A stretch of 64,000 nucleotides of DNA. Source: Bifidobacterium sp. ESL0704 (lineage in GTDB: Bacteria > Actinomycetota > Actinomycetes > Actinomycetales > Bifidobacteriaceae). The translations under genes were made by a program, and so were the position numbers. Where the stretch lies: assembly GCF_029392075.1 (NCBI RefSeq), contig NZ_CP113929.1:930001-994000 (forward strand), in the 5' to 3' direction. Position 1 is the first letter of the stretch, and every line of letters begins with the position of its first letter. A model generated the notes under the pieces. It had not been told where the DNA came from. It did no database searches and worked only from the letters and a program-made list of their open reading frames with translations. Of this stretch, positions 15,772 through 25,252 are shown one piece after another.

Positions 15772-15966
15772 ATGCCGAAGATGAAAACCAATTCCGCCGC
15801 GAAAAAGCGCGTCCGCGTCACCGGTACGGGCAAGCTCATGCAGGCTGGCACCTCGATGCGCCACAACCTTGAGCACAAGTCCGCGCGCAAGCGCCGCAAC
15901 CTCTCCCGCGACCAGGTGCTGGCCACGGCTCAGAGCAAGAACATGCGAAAGCTGCTCGGTCGCTGA
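15772..15966 (+). CDS. rpmI: Ribosomal protein bL35
   Basis: This 64-residue basic protein ([23 protein letters not shown] at the end) has the length and start of bL35 from the large subunit. GGAGGGC precedes the ATG. It is the second gene of the infC-rpmI-rplT operon, 93 bp after infC and 54 bp before rplT. Confidence 0.97.
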   Translation: MPKMKTNSAAKKRVRVTGTGKLMQAGTSMRHNLEHKSARKRRNLSRDQVLATAQSKNMRKLLGR

Positions 15967-16020
15967 ATCGGCTCGGTTTATAGGGTATACAAGGTTTAAT
16001 AGAAAGCTAGAGGAAACAAT

Positions 16021-16404
16021 ATGGCACGTGTCAAGCGCGCAGTGAACGCTCATAAGAAGCGTCGCGTCGTCTTAAAGAGGGCTTCGGGCTATCGTGGTCA
16101 GCGCTCCCGTTCGTATCGTCGCGCGAAAGAGCAGCTGCTCCATTCATTTAACTACAACTTCCGCGACCGCAAGGCGCGTAAGGGTGATTTCCGCAAGCTG
16201 TGGATCCAGCGTATCAACGCTGCCGTCCGCGCCCAGGGCATCACCTACAACCGCTTCATGCAGGGTCTGAAGCTCGCGGGCATCGAACTTGACCGTCGCG
16301 CTCTGGCCGAGCTGGCCGTTTCCGATCCGGACACGTTCAAGACCATCGTCGACCAGGCCAAGGGTGCACTGCCCAAGGACGTTAACGCTCCTGTGAACGC
16401 CTGA
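16021..16404 (+). CDS. rplT: Ribosomal protein bL20
   Basis: The 127-residue protein begins [20 protein letters not shown] and contains the RNA-binding block [18 protein letters not shown] and [10 protein letters not shown]. It binds 23S rRNA early in assembly and in many bacteria represses its own operon through the leader. AGAGGAAAC precedes the start. A strong terminator follows. Confidence 0.97.
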   Translation: MARVKRAVNAHKKRRVVLKRASGYRGQRSRSYRRAKEQLLHSFNYNFRDRKARKGDFRKLWIQRINAAVRAQGITYNRFMQGLKLAGIELDRRALAELAVSDPDTFKTIVDQAKGALPKDVNAPVNA

Positions 16405-16425
16405 GCATCTGCGTTCGAAACTGTC

Positions 16426-16451
16426 AAGCCTCCGCTTTTGCGGGGGCTTTT
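16426..16451 (+). terminator. Rho-independent terminator of infC-rpmI-rplT
   Basis: AAGCCTCCGC and GCGGGGGCTT pair around a TTTT loop, with one T-G wobble, and run into TTTT 22 bp after the rplT stop. Confidence 0.88.
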
Positions 16452-16497
16452 CGCGTATGTAAAGCGGTGTGGGTCGACGCGGTGTCTCTGAAACGTG

Positions 16498-16503
16498 TAG
16501 CGT
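16498..16503 (+). promoter_or_regulatory. Possible -10 box of a leaderless srtC transcript
   Basis: TAGCGT fits TAnnnT and ends seven bases before the srtC ATG at 16511. There is no ribosome site in front of that ATG. The call is weak because the box has little sequence strength. Confidence 0.3.
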
Positions 16504-16510
16504 AAGAGAT

Positions 16511-17620
16511 ATGGATACTGACGAAGCGCACGGAAGCGGACAAGGTCACCGACCCATTGCACGGGCGCAACGCTCTCATGGCCACTATGGCGTCACGGAG
16601 TCTGTTTCATCTCCTTCCGGCAGTGAACCGCATGGTAATGGCGGATATGTCGGAAAGACTCCTCGGCCGTTCCTCGAAATCGTTCATGAAGGATTGGACC
16701 ATGCTGCCTTCATCCGTCGAAAGCGCATGATCATCAACGCCATGAAGGCTTTGGCGGCTTTTTTCGTGGTGGCCGCCGTTGCTCTTGCGCTTTGGCTGCC
16801 GGCCAATCAATACGTCAATGCGCGCCGGCAGGAGGCCGCGGCCGTCGCCGCCATGAATCGTGTCCGCAAGTGGCCGCAGGGCAAAGTCGTGGAGGAATAC
16901 CATGCAGCGCAACGATACAACGCATCCATAGCGTCATCCGGGCAGCATTCGCTGGGAGAATACAGCGATCCGTTCGCGCAATCCACCAAGAACTCCGCAG
17001 GCGGCAAGAAAGTCTTGACGAGCTCGCAAAAAGACACGACCTATCAGATGTTGCTGAACTCCGGTGGCGGGGTGATGGCGGTCATCCATATTCCGAAGAT
17101 CTCCTTGAAACTGCCGATTTACCATGGCACCTCCGACGAGGTGCTTGACAAAGGTGTGGGCCATCTTTACGGGACGAGTCTGCCGGTGGGCGGCAAATCG
17201 ACCAATGCCGTATTGACCGGGCATCGCGGCAGGCCCTATGAAACGTTGTTCACCAGGCTGGATCAGCTCAGAAAAGGCGATGTCATCTATATCGATTCCT
17301 TGGGACGTACCATCGGCTATCGGGTCACGGCCATTCACGTGGTGGATCCCGATGATGTCCATCTCTACAAGGTGCGTCAAGGCAAGGATCTGGTGACGTT
17401 GATGACCTGTACGCCGTATGGGGTCAACACGCAGAGGCTGGTGTTGACGGCCGAGCGTCGGGCAATTCCCAAAGACATTCCCTATCCGGAGGATTCCGTG
17501 GGTGACGGTTTGCTGTGGGGAACGATTACGGCATTGACGATTATCGCTGTTGGGATAATTTTAATGCTCATCCGCCATCGCCGGCATTGGCCGATTCGTC
17601 ATGCAAGTGGGCGGATATAG
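16511..17620 (+). CDS. srtC: Class C (pilin-polymerising) sortase
   Basis: This 369-residue membrane transpeptidase joins pilin subunits through LPXTG threonine and a pilin lysine. After a charged N-terminal region of about 75 residues comes a membrane segment (AFFVVAAVALALWL); the catalytic domain has HIPKISLKLPIYHGTS, VLTGHRG (His), and the active-site strand TLMTCTPYGVNTQRL (Cys and Arg). A second membrane helix (LLWGTITALTIIAVGIILML) near the C-terminus is typical of class C. ATG 16511 has no ribosome site and may be leaderless. It lies upstream of both pilin genes, whereas in most bifidobacterial pilus loci the sortase is last. Confidence 0.93.
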   Translation: MDTDEAHGSGQGHRPIARAQRSHGHYGVTESVSSPSGSEPHGNGGYVGKTPRPFLEIVHEGLDHAAFIRRKRMIINAMKALAAFFVVAAVALALWLPANQYVNARRQEAAAVAAMNRVRKWPQGKVVEEYHAAQRYNASIASSGQHSLGEYSDPFAQSTKNSAGGKKVLTSSQKDTTYQMLLNSGGGVMAVIHIPKISLKLPIYHGTSDEVLDKGVGHLYGTSLPVGGKSTNAVLTGHRGRPYETLFTRLDQLRKGDVIYIDSLGRTIGYRVTAIHVVDPDDVHLYKVRQGKDLVTLMTCTPYGVNTQRLVLTAERRAIPKDIPYPEDSVGDGLLWGTITALTIIAVGIILMLIRHRRHWPIRHASGRI

Positions 17621-17730
17621 AATCGCTGAACCCAAGGGGGAGTAGCCCGACAGGCTTGATTTCCTTGTTGGTACACCGGTTTCCATATGGCGAAAATAAC
17701 TGTTCGTTTTGCGCTCATAGGCAATTCGGA

Positions 17731-17761
17731 TTGGACTATTGATGTATTACTGCACTAATAT
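17731..17761 (+). promoter_or_regulatory. Possible promoter of the large surface protein
   Basis: TTGGAC (17731-17736) and TAATAT (17756-17761) are 19 bp apart in an AT-rich stretch. A small ATGCGC/GCGCAT hairpin (17779-17797) follows, just before the ribosome site. Confidence 0.4.
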
Positions 17762-17823
17762 GAAAATGTAATTCAAATATGCGCGATGGTTGCGCATGGA
17801 CATTTCGATTTCAAGGTGGATGC

Positions 17824-20460
17824 ATGGTACAAGGCAGGATACGAAGAACATGGTGGGGTTCGGCATTGTGTGCCTTGGCCGCCATCTGCTTCGCTCTTGT
17901 CAGCTTGGTCATCGTGCCGCCCGCGTCATCTGATTCATCCGTTTCGCAGCTCAATGCCGTCGCCAACGCTGGCGAAGTGTCCGCGCAGGCGGGGGAGTCC
18001 GTCGACTACACGCCGAAGCTTTTCCAGATGCTGGCCAACAACAACCGCATCGACACCTACGGCGACGAGCTGCGCATGGACTTCGTGCTGCGCGTGGCGC
18101 ATAACCAGGTCGATCCGGCCAACCCCCAGCAGTGCGCGACGGCGGTGAGCAGCGCAGAGGCCAAGAACCGTAGCTGCGGGTTGCGCCTGTATTTCGATTT
18201 CGGGGCGGATGCCACCGGCGGCACCACCCCCATTAACTACATCGACACCCTGAGCCCAGGCAAGGCCGGTATGTTCGGCGCCATCCTGTGGGCCTACAAC
18301 AACGCCCAGGTCTATACCATCCATTCCATCATCACCTCGGGCGTCTATGACTTTCTGAACATCTCCGTGGAATGTGACATCAACTATCCCAACGATGTGG
18401 ACCCGAAGGTTCTCGGCGGTGTCAAGATGGACCAATACGTGTACGCCGTGGTCCAGAAGCACAACACCGGCAACGGCAAGTGGGAGTGGCCGGGCACTCC
18501 GAACAACGCGGCCAGCCGACAGGAAAGCGATTTCCTGACCAACGTGGCAAAGAATAACCCCGCCTACGTCTACAAGGGCAGCTGCTCGGGCAATGACCCG
18601 TCGCAATGCAATGGCCCCATCTCGTTTATCGGCTGGGACGGCAGCCCGGCGTTGTGGAGCGGCAATCAGGCCAACTGGGGACTGGTCACCGACTATGGCC
18701 TGAACCTTACTGGTTTGTCCGTGCCGTTATGGCGCGAGGGGCTTGCGCCGCCTAACTCGTTCTTCGTGTTCTGGGCCAATCCTGCGGATAACAACAATCC
18801 CTGCTCCCTGAACACTTCGTTCTACTTCCAGTGGCTGGCGCTCAAGGGTGGCAAGGACTGGGTACCGGTCGATGACCTGACGCCCCAGGCTCAACTGGTC
18901 ACCGGTCAGCAGCAGCAGCGTTCCGGTGCCTCGAGTGCCAACGGGCAGGCCACTGCGAAGGCCGCGGTGAATCTGCCGAAGACGCTGCTGCGTTCCAACC
19001 CGGAGCTGATGGGCAAGCAGGGGCCAGGAGGTTCCTTGAGTCCGGCTCAAGAGGCAACAGGTGCCATCGACTTTGCCAAGGCCAAGGACGACCAGGGGCT
19101 TGATGGGTATTTCAAGCTGGTAACCTGGCCGGTCACCACCGACAAAGACGGTAACGACGCCCAGTGCGTGGCCCCCGGTGCCATGCGCGACACCTATAAC
19201 CCGCTGTCCGGTGGCAACGAGGCCGGCGTGACCAAGACCATGTCGCAGGATCAGATCAACGCTTTGGTTGACAAGGGCTGGACCATCGACACCGCCTATT
19301 ACAAGTACTCGCTACCCAAGCCCGTGGCCCCCGTTATCGATACCCCTGCCGAGAACGCCATCGTCGTCAAGCACCCCACCATCACCGGCACCGGTACGCC
19401 GGGCCACAAGGTCTCGTTGTATGCCGAAGACACTCAGAAGCCGATTGATGCGAACGATGTCGACAACGCGGATACCAGAGGGCGACTGGTGGGTACCGCC
19501 ATCGTCGGTGAGGACGGCACTTGGTCAGTCGTCGACAACGACAACACCATTGTTGAAGGCAGCCAGCGCTATCACGCCTGGCAGACCGAACTCGCTTCCG
19601 GCTACGAGCTGACCTCTCCCTTCTCCAACATTCGCACATTGAAATTTGCGCCGTCGACCATCGATTCGGCTGCGATTACGGTGCCGCACACCAAGCGCAC
19701 CAGCAACGGCGAACTGCCGACAGGCAGCAAGGTGCATATATCCGGCACGGCGGCGCCTGCCACAGCCGGGCAGAATCTGACCCTGTACGCGACACACACC
19801 GTTTCAGCGGGCGGGGCGACGACAGGTGTCGAGAAGCCCGTCACTGGTTGCTCGATGACCTTGGCCTCTGCTGGCGAGCAGAACTGGAGCTGCGAGATCG
19901 ATCCTTCGTTCTTCCTTGACGAGGTCGCTCAGGGCGACACCTATATATTCACCGCGCAGGTCACCAATCCCGAAGACAATTCGAAGGTCAGATCGGCCGG
20001 TGTCTATGCCACGCTCGACATGACCTCGACCCAGTTGGCCGTCGATTCCAAACCGGCCAAGGGCACGGTCAGTGGTACGGCCCGTCACTTGAAGACCGGG
20101 CTCACGGCCGATACGGGAGCAAAGGTCACCGTCACTTGGCCCAGCAATGCCACGGAAAGCGTGACGGTTGGCGCCGATGGACGATGGTCGTTCAATATTC
20201 CCGAAGGTTTGACGCAAGGCGAAGCCAGGATCACCGCCGACGATCATCCAAGTGAGCTGAATGATAACAACGAGGCGGGATGGGTCACTTACAGCCTAGC
20301 GGTCTCTCAGCCCGTGCCGGTGTTACCGATGACCGGTGACCGTTCCCATCTGATCGGTCTGATCTTCGCCGTGGTCGGCGCGCTTCTGACGATTGGAATC
20401 GGAATGTTTGTCTCGATCGAATGCTTCATACGACGGGGAAAGGCGGTGGACGATTCATAA
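17824..20460 (+). CDS. Large LPXTG surface protein, probable minor/tip pilin or adhesin
   Basis: The 878-residue protein has a signal peptide (basic RIRRTWW, then SALCALAAICFALVSLVIV) and a cell-wall sorting signal: LPMTG near residue 834, hydrophobic LIGLIFAVVGALLTIGIG and the tail RRGK. Residues about 60-360 form a large domain with several cysteines. From about residue 500 there are Ig-like modules (VIDTPAENAIVVKHPTITG and following; APATAGQNLTLYATHTV). Its size and place between srtC and the major pilin suggest a FimB-type accessory pilin. The start follows AAGGTGGATGC. The ligand is unknown. Confidence 0.85.
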   Translation: MVQGRIRRTWWGSALCALAAICFALVSLVIVPPASSDSSVSQLNAVANAGEVSAQAGESVDYTPKLFQMLANNNRIDTYGDELRMDFVLRVAHNQVDPANPQQCATAVSSAEAKNRSCGLRLYFDFGADATGGTTPINYIDTLSPGKAGMFGAILWAYNNAQVYTIHSIITSGVYDFLNISVECDINYPNDVDPKVLGGVKMDQYVYAVVQKHNTGNGKWEWPGTPNNAASRQESDFLTNVAKNNPAYVYKGSCSGNDPSQCNGPISFIGWDGSPALWSGNQANWGLVTDYGLNLTGLSVPLWREGLAPPNSFFVFWANPADNNNPCSLNTSFYFQWLALKGGKDWVPVDDLTPQAQLVTGQQQQRSGASSANGQATAKAAVNLPKTLLRSNPELMGKQGPGGSLSPAQEATGAIDFAKAKDDQGLDGYFKLVTWPVTTDKDGNDAQCVAPGAMRDTYNPLSGGNEAGVTKTMSQDQINALVDKGWTIDTAYYKYSLPKPVAPVIDTPAENAIVVKHPTITGTGTPGHKVSLYAEDTQKPIDANDVDNADTRGRLVGTAIVGEDGTWSVVDNDNTIVEGSQRYHAWQTELASGYELTSPFSNIRTLKFAPSTIDSAAITVPHTKRTSNGELPTGSKVHISGTAAPATAGQNLTLYATHTVSAGGATTGVEKPVTGCSMTLASAGEQNWSCEIDPSFFLDEVAQGDTYIFTAQVTNPEDNSKVRSAGVYATLDMTSTQLAVDSKPAKGTVSGTARHLKTGLTADTGAKVTVTWPSNATESVTVGADGRWSFNIPEGLTQGEARITADDHPSELNDNNEAGWVTYSLAVSQPVPVLPMTGDRSHLIGLIFAVVGALLTIGIGMFVSIECFIRRGKAVDDS

Positions 20461-20473
20461 AGCAACCGGATAT

Positions 20474-20506
20474 CGGCGGCGTATGGGATATCGCCGTAAG
20501 CCGCCG
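20474..20506 (+). terminator. Hairpin after the large surface protein gene
   Basis: CGGCGGC (20474-20480) and GCCGCCG (20500-20506) pair perfectly, 14 bp past the stop codon. No T tract follows, so it may be a processing or attenuation hairpin rather than a terminator. Confidence 0.4.
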
Positions 20507-20623
20507 GGTGGTTGGACGAATGGTGATGCGTCGTCCGATGACTATTAACGATCCACCAAACCCAGACATCATAAACAAGAACATAAGAATGTTTGCTGTT
20601 TTAGACAAAGAAAGAGCACAATC

Positions 20624-22648
20624 ATGAAGAACACACATCTCAAGGCTCTGGTGGGAGGATTGGCCGCAGCGGCCACACTTCTCGCCTTTAGCCCCTTCGG
20701 AGTGGCCAACGCCGCCGATACGCCCATCACCATTGATCCCACGGCTTCGGCCTCGCGCATAGCCACCCTGACCATCACCGGCAAAGGCTCGGCCGTCAAG
20801 GGACACACGTTCAGCGCCTTGCGCATGGGCGTCTATGTCTCCGCCTCCAAGAACGGCGACAACGAGCTGACCAGTGTGAGCACGAGCTCGCGCACCGCCG
20901 ATGACGGTGCACCCGCGAACGAAACGATGCTGCCGGCCATGAAGGACGCCTACCTGGCGGTCTCCGGTGCTTCGGCGATGCCCAGCGGCTATGAGGACAA
21001 CGTCGTCGGTGCAATCTCCAAGTACTGGCTGGGCTACGCCTCCACCACCAACAGCTCCAACGAGGACGAAACATCAAACTCACGCGCCAAGGCCTATGAC
21101 GGCAGGTTGCGTCAGTTCGTCACCAAGTTCTCCGACAATGCCAACGTCAAGGCACGCATGGCCGACACCACGCGAGACGATGTCGCCACCATCGCGGCAC
21201 CAACTACCGGCGACGATGACGCCGATATGACGGTGCAGTTCACCGGGCTCAAGGGCGGCATCTATCTGGTGGTCGACACCACCTCCTCGTTGTCCGGCTC
21301 CTCTCCGGCCTCCATCCCGATGCTCGTGGGCACCGAAGTGGTCTCCAGCGATGGTCTGAACACCTATGATTCCTTTGCCGACAGCGCGGCGGTCAAGTTG
21401 GGGCAGATCAAGATGAAGAGCGCCACACCGACAGTCGAGAAGCGGCTGATCAAACCTGCGGACGGCGCGGCCGGCATCGGCGACGAACTGACCTATCAGA
21501 TCATCGCCAGCATCCCGCTGACCACAGGCTTCACGCACTACAAGTACGTGATCACCGATCAGCCTTCCGAAGGTCTAACCTATGAGCCTAGCAACACGAG
21601 CGTCGAGATCAGCAACTCCGAGCTGTTCGACACCGCCTCCAGCCTGGCTGTAGACGTTCCCGCGCCCACCGGCTACGAGGTCACCCCGGCGGTGGACAGC
21701 ACGCCCACCTCGGGCCAGAAGATCACCTTCAACCTCTCGCCGGTTATCAAGCTGATTTCGCAGGGTGACAGTACTTCGGCACATCCGCAGTACTTCGGCA
21801 GCCACTTCATCAAGATCACCTACAAGATGAGGGTGGATGACAACGCGGTGAGCGGCAACGTGCACAACGGTGTCAAGCTGGCCTACTCCAACGATACCCA
21901 GAAGCAGCCCGACAACGACAACGGCGACGATAACACCGCGCCGAACCCGCCGGCCAGCGAGGGCGTCATCGACCACACGACCGATCCCAACGACCCCAGT
22001 CAACCCAAGGTCTACTTCTATAGCTTCGGCATTGAGGATCAGGCGCGCAACAACCCGAGCACCAAGCTCGACGATGCGACCTTCCAGATCAAGGACAGCG
22101 ATGGCCAGGTCATCAAGTTCTACCCGGTCAAGGACAGCAACGGCAAGGTAATCAAGGGCAATTACAAGAAGGCCGCCGACCAGTCCGCCGACAACACCAC
22201 CGCGATTACTTCGCTCAAGCGTTCGTCTGCTCCGAATGATGCCGTCAACGGCACGCTGACCGATGGTCAGCTGCGTTTCGATGGCCTCGCCGCCGGCGTC
22301 TACACCGTCGAGGAGACCGATCCGCCGACCGGCTACTCCGAGATCTCCAAGTCAACGTTCACGGTGACCATTGACACTAATTCGCCGCATTCCGCCGCCG
22401 AGCCCCACTTCAAGAACAGTGGCGACGTCTTCGACCTGGTCGAGGCGAACGAGACCGGCTGGGATGTGACGGCCAACGCCACCCACTTCATTGTGGTCAA
22501 CGAGGTCAACTCCATCTCGCAGCTGCCGATGACCGGCGGCGCGGGTGCCATCCTCGTCGGGCTGGTCGTCGTGGTGCTGCTTGCCGGCGCGGGCTCAATC
22601 TACATCTACACCCGTCGTAGCGAGAAAGCGCTCGACAACGAGGGCTGA
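20624..22648 (+). CDS. fimA: Major pilin subunit with LPMTG anchor and Cna-B-type domains
   Basis: The 674-residue precursor has a Sec signal peptide (LKALVGGLAAAATLLAFSPF, cleavage after ANA) and an LPMTG signal near residue 634 followed by LVGLVVVVLLAGAGSIYIY and RRSEK. Residues about 265-420 look like the FimA D1/D2 fold (TVEKRLIKP, IGDELTYQIIASIP), with the preceding GQIKMKSATP as the possible pilin-motif lysine region. The E-box-like YTVEETDPPTGY near residue 565 marks an isopeptide-forming Cna-B domain. The start follows AAAGAAAGAG. It would be polymerised by the sortase at the left end of the locus. The exact isopeptide lysines cannot be assigned without a model. Confidence 0.9.
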   Translation: MKNTHLKALVGGLAAAATLLAFSPFGVANAADTPITIDPTASASRIATLTITGKGSAVKGHTFSALRMGVYVSASKNGDNELTSVSTSSRTADDGAPANETMLPAMKDAYLAVSGASAMPSGYEDNVVGAISKYWLGYASTTNSSNEDETSNSRAKAYDGRLRQFVTKFSDNANVKARMADTTRDDVATIAAPTTGDDDADMTVQFTGLKGGIYLVVDTTSSLSGSSPASIPMLVGTEVVSSDGLNTYDSFADSAAVKLGQIKMKSATPTVEKRLIKPADGAAGIGDELTYQIIASIPLTTGFTHYKYVITDQPSEGLTYEPSNTSVEISNSELFDTASSLAVDVPAPTGYEVTPAVDSTPTSGQKITFNLSPVIKLISQGDSTSAHPQYFGSHFIKITYKMRVDDNAVSGNVHNGVKLAYSNDTQKQPDNDNGDDNTAPNPPASEGVIDHTTDPNDPSQPKVYFYSFGIEDQARNNPSTKLDDATFQIKDSDGQVIKFYPVKDSNGKVIKGNYKKAADQSADNTTAITSLKRSSAPNDAVNGTLTDGQLRFDGLAAGVYTVEETDPPTGYSEISKSTFTVTIDTNSPHSAAEPHFKNSGDVFDLVEANETGWDVTANATHFIVVNEVNSISQLPMTGGAGAILVGLVVVVLLAGAGSIYIYTRRSEKALDNEG

Positions 22649-22682
22649 TGAGAAAGTAATGTAAGCATCTCCTTGTGGCATG

Positions 22683-22730
22683 ACGGGCCGGAACCATAAC
22701 GATAGCGATATCGCGATGGTACCGGCCCGT
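22683..22730 (+). terminator. Terminator of fimA
   Basis: ACGGGCCGG (22683-22691) pairs with CCGGCCCGT (22722-22730), with an inner ACCAT/ATGGT stem. TTTT follows immediately, and the -10 box of xerD starts eight bases later. Confidence 0.85.
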
Positions 22731-22737
22731 TTTCGTC

Positions 22738-22743
22738 TAGAAT
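22738..22743 (+). promoter_or_regulatory. -10 box of xerD, implying a leaderless transcript
   Basis: TAGAAT ends seven bases before the xerD ATG at 22751. No ribosome site is present. The -35 region would fall inside the right arm of the fimA terminator. Confidence 0.5.
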
Positions 22744-22750
22744 CGGAACC

Positions 22751-23671
22751 ATGAATGCAATGGACGATTTACTGGGGCAGTTTCTGGCGCATATCGGCGT
22801 TGAACGCGGACTGGCCGGTTCGACGGTGAGCGCCTATGCAGCCGATATCAAAAAATATGTGAGTTGGCTTTCCTCCCGCAATCTCAACAAGCTCAATGAG
22901 GTGACGTCCCTTGACGTCGAGGAATATGTGGCCGCGCTCGACAAGGCCGGTGAAAGTGCCCGCAGCAAGGCACGCAGGCTTGCCAGCGTCCACGAATTCC
23001 ACAAGTTCGCGCTGATGCAGGGTGTTGTCGCCGATGATGCATCCGCGCGGGTCAAGGCTCCGAAAGCCGCTGGCCATCTGCCGGATGTGTTGAGTGTCGA
23101 CGAGGTGTCGCGTCTGCTTGATGCGGCGGCGATGGGCGGTTCGCGCGACCCGGTGGTTTTGCGGGACAAAGCGTTGCTGGAATTCATGTATGCCACCGGT
23201 TGCCGTGCTTCCGAGGCGACTGGTACGGATCTCAACGACATCGACTTCGACGAACGTGTGGTGGTGTTGACCGGCAAAGGCTCGAAGCAGCGTCTGGTGC
23301 CGCTGGGAGAGTATGCGCTGAAAGCGCTGCGTCGCTATATTTCTGACGGTCGGCCTGAGCTCGAGGCCAGGGCTAAAGGTGCCAAGGAACGGCGTGCCGT
23401 CTTTCTCAACAAACGCGGCCGTCGCATCTCACGCCAATCGGTCTGGGAAGCGGTCAAGGCCGCGGGTGAGCGTGCGCATATCGACAGGCCGTTGCATCCG
23501 CATACGCTTCGTCATTCCTTCGCCACGCATCTGATTCAAGGCGGCGCCGACGTGCGCACCGTGCAGGAGCTGCTGGGCCACGCCTCGGTGACCACTACGC
23601 AGATCTACACGCATGTCAGTCCCGAAACCCTGATCGAAACCTACCTGACTGCTCATCCACGGGCACGGTAA
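22751..23671 (+). CDS. xerD: Tyrosine recombinase XerD
   Basis: The 306-residue recombinase resolves chromosome dimers at dif together with XerC. The SAM-like N-terminal core-binding domain covers residues 1-90. Catalytic residues are visible as Arg in ATGCRASEAT, Lys in TGKGSKQRLVPLG, His-x-x-Arg in HPHTLRHSFATHL, His in LLGHASVTTTQ and the nucleophile Tyr in IYTHVSPE. The length matches XerD. It stands ahead of parA-scpA-scpB, a chromosome-maintenance neighbourhood common in Actinobacteria, but is separated from parA by a hairpin array. Confidence 0.95.
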   Translation: MNAMDDLLGQFLAHIGVERGLAGSTVSAYAADIKKYVSWLSSRNLNKLNEVTSLDVEEYVAALDKAGESARSKARRLASVHEFHKFALMQGVVADDASARVKAPKAAGHLPDVLSVDEVSRLLDAAAMGGSRDPVVLRDKALLEFMYATGCRASEATGTDLNDIDFDERVVVLTGKGSKQRLVPLGEYALKALRRYISDGRPELEARAKGAKERRAVFLNKRGRRISRQSVWEAVKAAGERAHIDRPLHPHTLRHSFATHLIQGGADVRTVQELLGHASVTTTQIYTHVSPETLIETYLTAHPRAR

Positions 23672-23683
23672 TCGGCGGTCGTT

Positions 23684-23818
23684 GCAGAGATAATCACATT
23701 TCTGGGCTGTTTTCGTGATTTTCGTTGCAATGGATAGATAAGTGCAGAGATAATCACGCTTTTAGGCTGTTTTTCGTGATTATCTCTGTATTTGGTGCGT
23801 GGTTGCAGAGATAATCAC
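23684..23818. repeat. Hairpin array GCAGAGATAATCAC, period 60-61 bp
   Basis: GCAGAGATAATCAC begins at 23684, 23744 and 23805. The inverse word CGTGATTATCTCTG at 23775-23788 makes a perfect hairpin with the second copy; the first copy has a decayed partner beginning CGTGATTTTCG at 23714, 61 bp from the intact one. The array follows xerD. Confidence 0.88.
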
Positions 23819-23926
23819 AGCTCGGGATGATTGCTTCGATGATGGATGAAGAATAGATGACATTGGTATACCAGTGGATTATGATGATTATTGGTATGGC
23901 GTATGCGATGAGGCGGGAGCGGTGTG

Positions 23927-25174
23927 ATGGTCAAAGGCAAAAGAAAAGCGCATAAGCCCGACACCCCCAACTCGGCCAAAGGCCAGATGTCGAAAGCGAA
24001 GAACGCATACCGAGACGGCGGGTTCAGCGAGGCAAGATGGAGCGGGGAGCAACGCCCGGCCGGGCATGTCACGCAAGGCAAACTGAAATTGCCGGGTACC
24101 ATCCATGTCAAGCCTGTGGACGATACGGTCGACGAAACCAGCCAGATTCGCAATCTGCTGGCATCGGCTCACGGCAGCCTCGAGAGCGCGGCGGAAAACG
24201 CCAAGGATGCGATATCGCATGACGCGGTTGCGCAAAATGGGGGAGATGAGAGCGGGATTGTCGCCAGAGGAGGGCGGAATGTCCCTAAACCCGCCGGTGG
24301 CAGGGTGAACAGGCCTGTTGGTAGCATGAAAGGCATGCCTACCGATCTTCTTGGACGAAACTATGAGACTTTTCCCGCGCCTCCGACGCTCGACCACCAT
24401 GGCCCCGCACGTATCATCGCGATGTGCAACCAGAAGGGCGGGGTCGGCAAGACGACCAGCTCCATCAACATCGGCGGTGCGCTGAGCCAATATGGCCGCC
24501 GTGTGCTTATCGTCGACTTCGATCCGCAAGGCGCGGCCAGCGTAGGGCTCGGCATCAACGCGAACACGGTGGACGCCACCATCTACAACGCGTTGTTCGA
24601 CCCCTCGCTGGATGTACACGACGTGGTGCAGCACACCGATTTCGAAAACCTCGACATCATTCCGGCCAACATCGACCTTTCTGCGGCCGAGGTGCAGCTG
24701 GTGACCGAAGTGGGGCGCGAGCGCATCCTTGCCAGCGTTTTGGAAGGTGTAAAGAACGAATACGATGTCATCATCGTCGATTGCCAGCCTTCGTTGGGCC
24801 TTCTCACCGTCAACGCGCTTGCCGCCGCCGACGGCGTGATCATTCCCGTGGCCGCCGAGTTCTTCGCGCTGCGTGGTGTGGCGCTGTTGATGCAATCCAT
24901 CGAAAAGGTCCGTTCGCGTATCAATCCTCAGCTTGAGGTCTACGGCGTATTGGTGACCATGTACACCTCGACCCTGCACTGCGAGGAAGTGCTGCAGCGC
25001 ATCTACGAGGCCTTCCAGGACAAGGTCTTCCACTCCGTCATCTCCCGTTCCATCAAATTGCCGGATTCGAACGTGGCTGCTGCGCCGATCACCATCTACG
25101 CGCCGAACCACAAGACGGCCAAAGAATATCGGGAGACTGCGCGCGAGCTTATCGCCCGCGGGATCGTGGACTGA
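23927..25174 (+). CDS. ParA/Soj-family ATPase with long N-terminal extension
   Basis: The 415-residue protein has a Walker-type deviant P-loop CNQKGGVGKTTSS near residue 169, switch I region FDPQGAASVGLG and Walker B DVIIVDCQPSLG. Residues 1-160 are a basic, low-complexity extension absent from standard ParA (about 260-300 residues). In Actinobacteria a ParA-like protein sits with scpA and scpB away from the origin parAB pair, so the role is probably chromosome organisation rather than origin segregation. ATG 23927 is preferred over the adjacent GTG 23924 because of spacing from GGGAG. Confidence 0.9.
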   Translation: MVKGKRKAHKPDTPNSAKGQMSKAKNAYRDGGFSEARWSGEQRPAGHVTQGKLKLPGTIHVKPVDDTVDETSQIRNLLASAHGSLESAAENAKDAISHDAVAQNGGDESGIVARGGRNVPKPAGGRVNRPVGSMKGMPTDLLGRNYETFPAPPTLDHHGPARIIAMCNQKGGVGKTTSSINIGGALSQYGRRVLIVDFDPQGAASVGLGINANTVDATIYNALFDPSLDVHDVVQHTDFENLDIIPANIDLSAAEVQLVTEVGRERILASVLEGVKNEYDVIIVDCQPSLGLLTVNALAAADGVIIPVAAEFFALRGVALLMQSIEKVRSRINPQLEVYGVLVTMYTSTLHCEEVLQRIYEAFQDKVFHSVISRSIKLPDSNVAAAPITIYAPNHKTAKEYRETARELIARGIVD

Positions 25175-25252
25175 GGGTCGCGGGTTTGCTCTGCGTGGCA
25201 TGCGGAGGGGATTCTTCAGATGCTGCCGCATATAGTGTGTAAGTGAGGTGTC

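Noticed and set aside
23694..23694. Attachment site or dif near xerD or xerC
   Set aside because: No dif-like 28-bp sequence with XerC/XerD half-sites was recognised; the repeat after xerD belongs to the hairpin arrays.
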